Source: Prevotella sp. (GTDB lineage Bacteria > Bacteroidota > Bacteroidia > Bacteroidales > Bacteroidaceae). From it: a stretch of DNA of 64,000 nucleotides. Under the pieces are notes generated by a model. That model saw nothing but the letters and a program-made list of their open reading frames with translations, made no database searches and was not told the origin of the DNA. A program made the translations under genes and the position numbers. Shown here one piece after another: positions 19,854 to 28,188 of the stretch. The stretch's first letter is position 1. Each line of letters opens with the position of its first letter. The stretch covers positions 1 through 64,000 of the forward strand of contig JAEETC010000002.1 in NCBI GenBank assembly GCA_016286585.1, read 5' to 3'.

Positions 19854-21359
19854 TTACTTCACGTATTCAGAGAAGTCCGTCAGCTTCATGTCGCCCTTGC
19901 GAGCCAATGTGTCGTGCATGGCGAAGGCAGCGGGCAGGTTGTGACGGGTCTGTCCCATCTTGGCAATCTTCAGGTAGTCCCAGAGCAACTGCTTGTAATC
20001 GGGATGTGCACAGTTCTCGATGATGGTCTCAGCACGCTGGATGGGACCCTTGCCGCGAAGGTCGGCGATACCCTGCTCCGTCACGATGATGTTCACATCG
20101 TGCTCTGAGCTGTCCTGATGAGAGACAAAGGGCACGATCGACGAGATCACACCACCCTTGGCCACAGAAGGACAAGTAAAGATAGAGAGGTACGCGTTGC
20201 GGATGAAGTCACCCGAACCACCGATACCATTCATCATCTTCGTACCGCTGATGTGCGTAGAGTTCACGTTACCATAGAGGTCGGCTTCGATGGCGGTATT
20301 AATGGCAATCACGCCTAAACGACGAATAATCTCAGGCGAGTTGGAAATCTCACTCTGGCGCAGCGTCAGGTGATCCTTGAAATAGTCCATATGGTCGTAG
20401 ACCTGCATCAGGCACTCGTTGCTGACGGTCAGCGAACAAGCCGAAGCATCCTTCACACGGCCGTTGAGCATCATACCCACCACGCTGTCCTGCAGCACCT
20501 CGGTATATATATTGAAATCGGGGACATGCTTGTCCTCACCAAGGGCTCCGAGGATGGCGTTAGCCGTTGAACCCACACCGCTCTGCAGGGGCAGGAACTC
20601 CTTGGGGATACGGCCCTTGTGCATCTCCTCCACGAGGAACTCTGCAGTCAGGAAGCCGATCTTATCCGTCACAGGGTCGCTGTCCTTGAAGGCACGGGCC
20701 TCATCAGGGATGTTGCACTCTACGACACCCACCACTTTCTCCTTGGGGATGCTGACGTAAGGCTGTCCGATACGGTCACCCACATGCTCGATGGGGATAG
20801 CCTTGCGATAAGGAGGATCCAACGGCTCATAGACGTCGTGGATATACTTCGCATTGGGATTGTGGAAGCTGTTGAGCTCCAGGATGACGTGCTTGGCCAG
20901 ACGGGCAGCCGTCGGAGAGATACCACCAGCAGCTGTCAGATAGACGTGATAGTCGTTACCTGCCTCTTCGATGTCGCACACCTCAAGGATAGCCCAGTCC
21001 ACAGGACCATAGAAACCATAGCGCAGCTCCTGTGCCATGTGGCTCAGGTGCAGGTCGTTGTAGGGGATCTCACCCATGTTCACATGCTTGCGGAAGTCGG
21101 GGTTCGTGGTGTAGGGAGCACGATAGAGGATAGCCTGGGCGTTTGCCAGGTCACCGTCCGTCGACTGTCCCGTCGATGCACCTGTAAAGATTGCCACCTT
21201 GAACTCACGGCCAGCCTCATGCTCAGCCACGGCAATCTTTGCCAATTCCTTTGTTGTTGCCTTAGCCACACCAGCTGGTGTGAAACCACTCATGGCGATA
21301 TGGTCACCATTCTTAATCAGTGCCGCAGCCTCTGCGGCAGTCATACGTGTATAAGCCAT
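19854..21359 (-). CDS. Acetyl-CoA hydrolase/transferase family protein (succinyl-CoA:acetate CoA-transferase-like)
   Basis: MAYTRMTAAEAAALIKNGDHIAMSGFTPAGVAKA ...; VEEMHKGRIPKEFLPLQSGVGSTANAIL; GIADLRGKGP. Confidence 0.92.
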   Translation of the reverse strand: MAYTRMTAAEAAALIKNGDHIAMSGFTPAGVAKATTKELAKIAVAEHEAGREFKVAIFTGASTGQSTDGDLANAQAILYRAPYTTNPDFRKHVNMGEIPYNDLHLSHMAQELRYGFYGPVDWAILEVCDIEEAGNDYHVYLTAAGGISPTAARLAKHVILELNSFHNPNAKYIHDVYEPLDPPYRKAIPIEHVGDRIGQPYVSIPKEKVVGVVECNIPDEARAFKDSDPVTDKIGFLTAEFLVEEMHKGRIPKEFLPLQSGVGSTANAILGALGEDKHVPDFNIYTEVLQDSVVGMMLNGRVKDASACSLTVSNECLMQVYDHMDYFKDHLTLRQSEISNSPEIIRRLGVIAINTAIEADLYGNVNSTHISGTKMMNGIGGSGDFIRNAYLSIFTCPSVAKGGVISSIVPFVSHQDSSEHDVNIIVTEQGIADLRGKGPIQRAETIIENCAHPDYKQLLWDYLKIAKMGQTRHNLPAAFAMHDTLARKGDMKLTDFSEYVK

Positions 21360-21399
21360 ATTATTCTCAATTTGCAAATTTGCCTGCAAAATTACGAAT

Positions 21400-21432
21400 A
21401 ATTCCCGAAACGTGCAAGCATTTCGGGAATTA
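21400..21432. terminator. Intrinsic-type hairpin
   Basis: attcccgaaa-cgtgcaagca-tttcgggaat perfect 10-bp stem. Confidence 0.6.
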
Positions 21433-21459
21433 TTTCAATTTTGGAGACGTAAGCCTATT

Positions 21460-22338
21460 CTACTTCCTCCATGGACTTATCTGACCCTTAAAGACTACAA
21501 TCTGTCCGTCACCTTCTCCCTCGTTATAAGACAAATCAATCCAGAAGTCATACCCTGATTTAAACACAATATCCTCTTCGAAATAGATAGGAAAGTCCTT
21601 ACCGTCCAAAGTCACAACTAAGAAGGAAGTCTCCTTTGGTATGGTCTGAGGCGGAATTATGCCATAGAAACAATCCTCATAGAAATACATGGTCACATTA
21701 CCTTTTTGTCCAGATGCCACATATTCATCAGCCTTGATGTCGACTGTTGCCTGAAGGCGCATGTCTTTGAGCACAATGCGGCTCACACGCCCAGGGAGAG
21801 TCGAAGCATTATCACCAACGAAGTCGACACAAACACGGCTCATGCGATGGTTAAACTGCAAATCTGGTGTAAACGAGGCTGTAGATGCGACAGTGGCCGT
21901 CATCAGGTCGCTGGCAAAATACTGATTCCATTTCGTCTGATTTGTCTGCACAGTGAAATTCATCTGCATTTTTGCCAAGGACGAATATGGACTGACGGCA
22001 TAATAGGCCAGCTTATCAGACTCCTTTTTGGTGATGCCCAACGTGGCGCTGAATATACCCTTATTACATACATAGCGGTTGTTATCACCCACCACATTGC
22101 CCGCAACTGGAAAAACGCTGATTTCATCTCTGTCTTCGAATGAGGAGCCTAATGCTCTGGTTCGAAAATCATTGATGGATGACGTAAAGGATACTGCCGA
22201 GGTCTTATCTGTTGGAATAGGATCCGGTATGTAGGGAGACGGTCCTGGATCTGGCTCGTCATCGCCACCACCGCCACCACAGGCAAGCAGTGCCGATACC
22301 ACTACACCTATTACTAATAGAGAACTATACTGTTTCAT
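21460..22338 (-). CDS. Fimbrillin family lipoprotein
   Basis: Lipobox LLACGGGGGDDEPDPGPSP; pattern shared with the next gene (RGDEISVFxV, YYAVxPYSS, FxHRMSxVxVxV). Confidence 0.75.
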   Translation of the reverse strand: MKQYSSLLVIGVVVSALLACGGGGGDDEPDPGPSPYIPDPIPTDKTSAVSFTSSINDFRTRALGSSFEDRDEISVFPVAGNVVGDNNRYVCNKGIFSATLGITKKESDKLAYYAVSPYSSLAKMQMNFTVQTNQTKWNQYFASDLMTATVASTASFTPDLQFNHRMSRVCVDFVGDNASTLPGRVSRIVLKDMRLQATVDIKADEYVASGQKGNVTMYFYEDCFYGIIPPQTIPKETSFLVVTLDGKDFPIYFEEDIVFKSGYDFWIDLSYNEGEGDGQIVVFKGQISPWRK

Positions 22339-22356
22339 AAGACAATGCTATCAATA

Positions 22357-23838
22357 TTATTTCTGTTTGGCATACTTACTCCAAGGAGTCTTAACGTTAC
22401 CTTTTTCAACATAAACCTCTCGGGTTCTGCTAGCTGGCCAGGTTACATTGTAGCTTATGCCATCCTGATCCCTGAATATACGGAACACGTTCACGTCCAT
22501 AATTATACCTCCCACGTCATTGTTTTTCTCCACCATCACAAACGCATTATATAAGTCCAAGATACCTTCAGAAGTCTTGGTGCCAGAAATAAGCAAAGCG
22601 GTCTTATAGGTGATAGTAACATTATTTTCTTCATCACTATACTCACCAACAGTATTAAAGAAAGCCGAGAAATTATTACCACTTCCACTGATAAAAGCGC
22701 CTCTGCCAACACTATAGCTTCGGCCGTTCGCACCTAACTCTTCATAGTCGAGCGTATTGGTCTGCATATTCTGATTAGAGAATTGGATATAGTTGGAAAC
22801 GACAATTGTTCCAGGATCATATCCTCCCTGACCTTGGTCTTCACAGAAAACGGTTTCCTCAGGATCCAAGAAATAACACCCTTCCACATTCGGGGGATTG
22901 ACACCTGTATAGATGGGCATATACTGTTCAATTCTGGCCTGGATTTCTGGCGGTACGACATTGTCAAGGCGCTCATCCTCTGTTCCCCACGGATTGATGT
23001 CTCCACGGAAAATGACAATCTCAGCATCCGTTATTTCAATTCCATACTCTTTCTTCTTCCCCGACTGGAAAGAAGCATCATTCTCAACATAGAATGTATG
23101 ATCTTCGCCGTCAACCGTTACCACAAGGAGGTTTGTCTTAGCGGCAATGGTCTGTGGAGCAATGATGGCCTCATAAGTATTTGTGGCTGTCGGACACATA
23201 ATGACCTCACCTAACTCTCCAATACCCGTAAAGGTATTATCATTCAGGTTTACCGATGCCTGAGTCTGTACATTAGTCAGTTTCATCTGTATCCTCTTGC
23301 TGGCGATATTTGCTCCTCTCACAGTGACCGAAACGGCACTCAGACGGTGCGAAAACGTCAGATCCACCTCTTTGCTCGTTGTAGCAGAGGCAAAGGCCGT
23401 ACATAAATCACTCTTTGTATAGGCGCTATATTTACTTTGGTCTTTATTGACACTGAACGTCATCCGATTACTTGTAGAAGCCGAATAAGGATAAACTGCA
23501 TAATAGGCCAATCCCGCCGTGTTAGCGTTAGAGATGGATATCCCGGCACCTGCTGCTGTGAAGATACTACCGTCATAGGTATAACGTTCATTGTCAGCAT
23601 AGTTACCACTGGTTTTCAGCGCTGTACCAGTATTGGGATCAACAGCAAATACACTAATCTCGTCACCTCTCTCAAAGGCGGTTTCTGTAGCACGAGTACC
23701 ACCCTGACCAAAACTTGGCAAGAAATTCACAGACTCTTCATTGGTTAGTTTATCCTGTCCAGTCAGAATTTCATTGTTCTCTTGAGTACATGACCAAGCA
23801 AGCACTCCAAACATAAAAAATAGAATAGCTTTTTTCAT
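22357..23838 (-). CDS. Fimbrillin family protein (lipoprotein)
   Basis: 493 aa; lipobox LAWSCTQ; RGDEISVFAVD, YYAVYPYSAS, LTFSHRLSAVSVTV typical of fimbrillin family. Confidence 0.78.
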   Translation of the reverse strand: MKKAILFFMFGVLAWSCTQENNEILTGQDKLTNEESVNFLPSFGQGGTRATETAFERGDEISVFAVDPNTGTALKTSGNYADNERYTYDGSIFTAAGAGISISNANTAGLAYYAVYPYSASTSNRMTFSVNKDQSKYSAYTKSDLCTAFASATTSKEVDLTFSHRLSAVSVTVRGANIASKRIQMKLTNVQTQASVNLNDNTFTGIGELGEVIMCPTATNTYEAIIAPQTIAAKTNLLVVTVDGEDHTFYVENDASFQSGKKKEYGIEITDAEIVIFRGDINPWGTEDERLDNVVPPEIQARIEQYMPIYTGVNPPNVEGCYFLDPEETVFCEDQGQGGYDPGTIVVSNYIQFSNQNMQTNTLDYEELGANGRSYSVGRGAFISGSGNNFSAFFNTVGEYSDEENNVTITYKTALLISGTKTSEGILDLYNAFVMVEKNNDVGGIIMDVNVFRIFRDQDGISYNVTWPASRTREVYVEKGNVKTPWSKYAKQK

Positions 23839-23951
23839 TTTCTCCGCTTAACCGTGATGCGTAGGGCTTAAGTTAATAGTAATCAATACGGTGCAAAGAT
23901 AGATAAAAATTCCGAATCCACCAAGGTTTTTCAAAAAAAGTTTCAAAAAAA

Positions 23952-24599
23952 TTAAAGCTGCTGCATCAGCACATCCCAGACGGCGATGATGTGACAGACG
24001 GAGCCGGCGAGGACGAAAAAGTGGAATACGGAGTGCATGTACTTCGTTTTATTGAAGGAATAAAAAACGGCACCCGTAATATAGCTGACACCCTCGGCGA
24101 TAAGCCAGATGACAGCCGCAGACGATACTGAATCCATCAGCGGTTTGAAGGCCACAAGGATGCTCAGCCCCATACCCACGAAACAGAAGGTCTCTACGTT
24201 CGAGTGCTCCTTCAGACGGATGAAACTGATAATCGTTCCCACGATGGCACAAGTCCACACAAACACGAACAGCGCCCATCCCCAGTAGCCCTGCGTGCGC
24301 AGTGCCGTCAGCGTCAATGGCGAATACGAGCCCGCAATATGCCAGTAGATGGCTGCATGGTCCCATTTACGAAGCCGCTCCTTCCACTTTGAATGATGTC
24401 GGATGGAGTGGTATAGCGTCGAGGCCGCATACGAGCCGAGCATGCCGAACAGGTAGAGAATCACCCCCACCCTCGCCCAGTTGTTGTCGCTCTGGAAACA
24501 CCACACAAGGAAGATGACGCCAAACACCACCCCCATCAGGATGCCCCCGCCGTGCGACGCTGCATTCCATATCTCCTCACGTTTCGTATAACGGATCAT
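23952..24599 (-). CDS. Hemolysin III family membrane protein (HlyIII/YqfA)
   Basis: REEIWNAASHGGGILMGVVFG, STLYHSIRHHSKWKERLRKWDHAAIYWHIAGSYSPLTL. Confidence 0.92.
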   Translation of the reverse strand: MIRYTKREEIWNAASHGGGILMGVVFGVIFLVWCFQSDNNWARVGVILYLFGMLGSYAASTLYHSIRHHSKWKERLRKWDHAAIYWHIAGSYSPLTLTALRTQGYWGWALFVFVWTCAIVGTIISFIRLKEHSNVETFCFVGMGLSILVAFKPLMDSVSSAAVIWLIAEGVSYITGAVFYSFNKTKYMHSVFHFFVLAGSVCHIIAVWDVLMQQL

Positions 24600-24631
24600 G
24601 GCTGATTTGATTTTGCGCTGCAAAATTAATA

Positions 24632-24709
24632 AAATAAACCGCAGATTACGCAGATTCTACAGTTTTTTTAGATTTTTTCTGCGTAATCTGTATAATCTGT
24701 GGTTTATTT
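24632..24709. repeat. Imperfect ~30-bp-arm inverted repeat (AAATAAACCGCAGATTACGCAG...)
   Basis: Left arm 24632-24662 is complementary with few mismatches to the arm ending at 24709; T-rich loop; divergent genes on either side. Confidence 0.7.
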
Positions 24710-24749
24710 CGTATCTTTGCGCCAGATTTACACTAAACTGTTCTGACAG

Positions 24750-25607
24750 ATGAAGGACGTGGCATTAGTATTGTCGAGCGGAGGTGCAAGGGGACTGGCA
24801 CATATCGGCGCCATCGAGGAACTTGAGGCGCAAAGCTATCGCATCACCTCGATAGCAGGCTGTTCGATGGGGGCCCTCATCGGCGGTGTCTATGCAGCCG
24901 GCAAGCTCTCAGAGTTCCGCGAGTGGATGAAGACCGTCGACAAAAAGAAGATGCTAGAATTGACCGATTTCTCGCTCAGCCTCAACCATATCGTGAAAGG
25001 AACGCGCATCATCAAGGCCATCATGGAGTTTGTGCCTGACGTGCTGATCGAAGACCTGCCGATACCCTATTGTGCTGTGGCCACCGACTGGATCACTGGA
25101 CGTGAGGTAGTCATCGACAAAGGCAGCCTCTTTGAAGCCATCCGCGCCAGCATCTCCCTGCCTTCTTTCTATGAACCCGTCCGTCGCGACGGGATGATAC
25201 TCATAGACGGAGGTGTCGTCAATCCCATCCCCATGAACCGCGTCAAACGTCATGATGGCGACTTGCTTGTCGGCGTCGATGTCAGCGGCCACGACTACAA
25301 GGCACAGTGGGAAAAGCAACAAAGACAGACGGAGATACAGAAACACGACAAGTCGCTCAAGGCGAAGCTACTCGACATGATTACCCCCGACAACATCGAG
25401 TTCAACTACTACACGTTGCTCTCACGGACGAGTTCCATCATGATTCGCCAGAACTCCATCCTCATGGCCCAACTCACGAAGCCCGACATCCTCATCGATA
25501 TCCAGATGAGCCGCTACGGCAGTTTCGACTACGACAAGTCCGAACGCCTCATCACCATCGGCCGCAATAAGACCAAGGAGGCCATCTGTAAGAATGGTCA
25601 ATCATAA
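24750..25607 (+). CDS. Patatin-like phospholipase family protein
   Basis: LVLSSGGARGLAHIGAIEELE, GCSMGALIGG, DGGVVNPIP. Confidence 0.94.
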   Translation: MKDVALVLSSGGARGLAHIGAIEELEAQSYRITSIAGCSMGALIGGVYAAGKLSEFREWMKTVDKKKMLELTDFSLSLNHIVKGTRIIKAIMEFVPDVLIEDLPIPYCAVATDWITGREVVIDKGSLFEAIRASISLPSFYEPVRRDGMILIDGGVVNPIPMNRVKRHDGDLLVGVDVSGHDYKAQWEKQQRQTEIQKHDKSLKAKLLDMITPDNIEFNYYTLLSRTSSIMIRQNSILMAQLTKPDILIDIQMSRYGSFDYDKSERLITIGRNKTKEAICKNGQS

Positions 25608-25646
25608 GAAAAATGTATTTCTATGCATGATTTGAGCCGATGGAGA

Positions 25647-25734
25647 AACCCTTAACCTTTCTGGGACTTTCCCCTATCCTTTCTCCGAGTTTCCCCTAAC
25701 CTTTCTCGGAGTTTCCTTAGCCTTTCATTTTCGC
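25647..25734. repeat. Four 22-bp degenerate tandem repeats (consensus ~TTCCCCTAACCTTTCTCGGAGT)
   Basis: Units at 25647, 25669, 25691, 25713; units 2 and 3 differ at 2 positions. Confidence 0.8.
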
Positions 25735-25827
25735 ACCCCAAAAGCCGTATATTTATGCAGAAACGAATAATTGCGAATACTTTTATATCAATTCCAGCCA
25801 ATATTAAAATAGAAATATGTACCTTTG

Positions 25828-25982
25828 CAGGCGGAAACGGAGGTTCGGAGAATACCGAACTTTTCTTTAAGCCAATATACTATTGGCCTTATCCTTATAA
25901 ATAAGGCCATATAAAATTAATTAAAAATTTGGCGATGCCCCTGTTTAAGAGGGGCACGCCGAAATTAAAAAGATTAAAATAC
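25828..25982 (+). promoter_or_regulatory. Promoter plus structured 5' leader with four successive hairpins
   Basis: TACCTTTG -7; stems 25843-25848/25855-25860, 25871-25877/25881-25887, 25885-25892/25901-25908, 25931-25942/25950-25960. Confidence 0.6.
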
Positions 25983-26834
25983 ATGAGACATAAGAACGAC
26001 ATCGCAATGGCCGCTTCGAGCGCCCGCAGCTATAACCGCCACTGGCGGGCCAAGAAACTGTCATGGAACGCCATCGGCAAGATCAAGTACCTCTTCGACG
26101 GAGCCGTTGAGTATATGGACGAGGTGACGCTGGCCTATACCAGCGAGCACTTCAACAAGTTGCGCACAGCCCTTGGCTTCAAGCAGGATTCGGAATTAAC
26201 CAAACTGATTGAACAGTCAGAAGCCTTCCGTATCGTCCGCGACAAAGACACCCACCAGATTGTAGCCTTCATGTCGCCACTGGTAAGAGACCGTTTCGTA
26301 CCCACGTCCAACCAGGAGATCGAAGAGCCGGCCATTCCTTACGACATTTTCTTCTGTAAGGCGAACGCTCTGGCCAACGATAACGATCGTGACAAGATCT
26401 CTGAGAACCAACGACAACACAGAAACGGCATCGACATGCATGTGCTGCTGGCAGGCAATGTTCCCAAGTTCCACATCACCCCCAGCGAAGAAGCTGTCAA
26501 GCGAATCGAAAACGGGCTGTGGAAGATCTTCGATGATGACGAACTACGCAGACTGTACTACGGTGAGTTCCTGTATCATTACACTCATAAGTACAAGGGG
26601 AGCCATGAAGAGGCCACGCATGTATTATATCTCTACATCAAGCACCACCTCATCAAGCACATGTCCTGTCGTGTGGGCATTGAGAACTGGCCCCAAGAGG
26701 CCATCCTCACCTGGCTCAACTACATCTTCGCCGCCAAACAACTCCCACTCATCATCACCCAAGCTCACGACTTATTCATGAAAGAGCTCTTCGGCGCCAG
26801 TCTGCAATCGTCTAAAAAGAAAGTTTTCAAATAA
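25983..26834 (+). CDS. Hypothetical conserved-looking protein of unknown function
   Basis: MRHKNDIAMAASSARSYNRHWRAKKLSWNAIGKIKYLFDGAVEYMDEVTLAY...; longer start at 25929 would lie inside the leader hairpins. Confidence 0.6.
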   Translation: MRHKNDIAMAASSARSYNRHWRAKKLSWNAIGKIKYLFDGAVEYMDEVTLAYTSEHFNKLRTALGFKQDSELTKLIEQSEAFRIVRDKDTHQIVAFMSPLVRDRFVPTSNQEIEEPAIPYDIFFCKANALANDNDRDKISENQRQHRNGIDMHVLLAGNVPKFHITPSEEAVKRIENGLWKIFDDDELRRLYYGEFLYHYTHKYKGSHEEATHVLYLYIKHHLIKHMSCRVGIENWPQEAILTWLNYIFAAKQLPLIITQAHDLFMKELFGASLQSSKKKVFK

Positions 26835-27082
26835 CCATTTCCCATAATACCCCTTTCTCCCCCGCCTCAGGACCCTATTTTTATGCAATCTTCCTCCTTT
26901 TTCCGTCTCTCCCCCACCTCCGTGAAGGCTGAAGGTTCCCCAAGGTTACTTTTACAGCCGAATAGCCCTAAGAACCATCTTAATGCCTGGCACAGGCCTC
27001 TCAACAGTACAGTGAAGAACGAACTTACTGAAAACTTTTTTCATTGTCGTCAATATTTTGATGTTAATGTCCTTACAATCAT

Positions 27083-27107
27083 AAAGAGCCGCCGAAGCAG
27101 CTCTTTC
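27083..27107 (-). terminator. Hairpin AAAGAGC..GCTCTTT downstream of RyR gene
   Basis: aaagagccgccgaagcagctcttt at the 3' end of the minus-strand operon. Confidence 0.6.
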
Positions 27108-27127
27108 TAACATCAAATATCAAAATT

Positions 27128-27421
27128 CTATTGACAACTAATCTTAAACCCCAGCTTCATAATCAGCTTTAGTGTACCTATGGATGTATTCCGGTCGTAT
27201 TCTTTCTCTTCTTCTGGAAGATCTTCGTATGGCACAAGACATGGGTGCGTTTTAAGATCATCGTTGCGCTGTTCGCCATACTTCCAACCTTGTTTGATTC
27301 GAGTCTCAGCCCATACCTCATGTACGTTCTTCGACATCTCCTCTACTAATTGTTCCAATTCTTTTGGCAGCGTGACATCTGTGGTGTCAATAGGCTGCGG
27401 TGTGTACATTTGTTCTTTCAT
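27128..27421 (-). CDS. Stand-alone RyR-domain protein
   Basis: 97 aa; VHEVWAETRIKQGWKYGEQRNDDLKTHPCLVPYEDLPEEEKEYDRNTSIGTLKLIMKLGF matches the RyR domain pattern. Confidence 0.85.
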   Translation of the reverse strand: MKEQMYTPQPIDTTDVTLPKELEQLVEEMSKNVHEVWAETRIKQGWKYGEQRNDDLKTHPCLVPYEDLPEEEKEYDRNTSIGTLKLIMKLGFKISCQ

Positions 27422-27486
27422 CGTTATTTCGCTTATAATTATAACCTTTCATATAGAGTCGTTTTATGCTATGAGTCTATCATTAT

Positions 27487-28143
27487 TCATTTCTTATCCA
27501 ATTCGTTCCCCATTACTACACGTAAACGATTCATAAACCTCTGATACTCTATTTGAGTTATATCAACCTTCCCACTGCATCGACTCTCAGGGTGTTTTTC
27601 CTTATACGCTGTCCTGATCATCTGGTGGGTAACAATATTTTCTAATGGAATATTGTACGCTTTAATTATTGGTAGAAGGTACTCTATACCACTTTCAATT
27701 TGACTCTCTGTCAAAGGTTCATTCAACGTGTTCCCTTGAAACTCAATCCCTACGGTGAAATAATTACAGCCCTCACGTCCATTCAACACAGAATAACCAG
27801 CATGATATGTAACAGTGGTGGGTTGTGCCATAATGTACCTAGTTCCATCAATGTCGATAACCACATGAGTTCCGACCTTTTTCTCGGGTGAAGATAAAAT
27901 TTTCAAGGCATTTTCAACTGTAGGTTCTGCCGTATGATGTAGGACAACTCCAATTACTTCGTTTATTGAATCAGGGTCAACATTTGGTGTAGGATAATCA
28001 ACCATCTTAAAAATGCGTACATCTCTTAAAAATGTGGAAGCATTCCCTGATGGCTTACATAATAAAAAGACAAGAAATGTCACTGTAATGAATAAAAAAA
28101 CTATGACGATTCCTATGTGCTTTTTTCCTATTCTACTATTCAT
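27487..28143 (-). CDS. Membrane-anchored N-acetylmuramoyl-L-alanine amidase (Amidase_2/PGRP-like)
   Basis: N-terminal TM; VIGVVLHHTAEPTVENAL, GTHVVIDIDGTRYIMAQPTTVTYHAG, NYFTVGIEFQG, IVTHQMIR. Confidence 0.85.
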   Translation of the reverse strand: MNSRIGKKHIGIVIVFLFITVTFLVFLLCKPSGNASTFLRDVRIFKMVDYPTPNVDPDSINEVIGVVLHHTAEPTVENALKILSSPEKKVGTHVVIDIDGTRYIMAQPTTVTYHAGYSVLNGREGCNYFTVGIEFQGNTLNEPLTESQIESGIEYLLPIIKAYNIPLENIVTHQMIRTAYKEKHPESRCSGKVDITQIEYQRFMNRLRVVMGNELDKK

Positions 28144-28188
28144 CTACACAAATATTTCTTTAAAGGCATTATTATTCACTATCTAATA

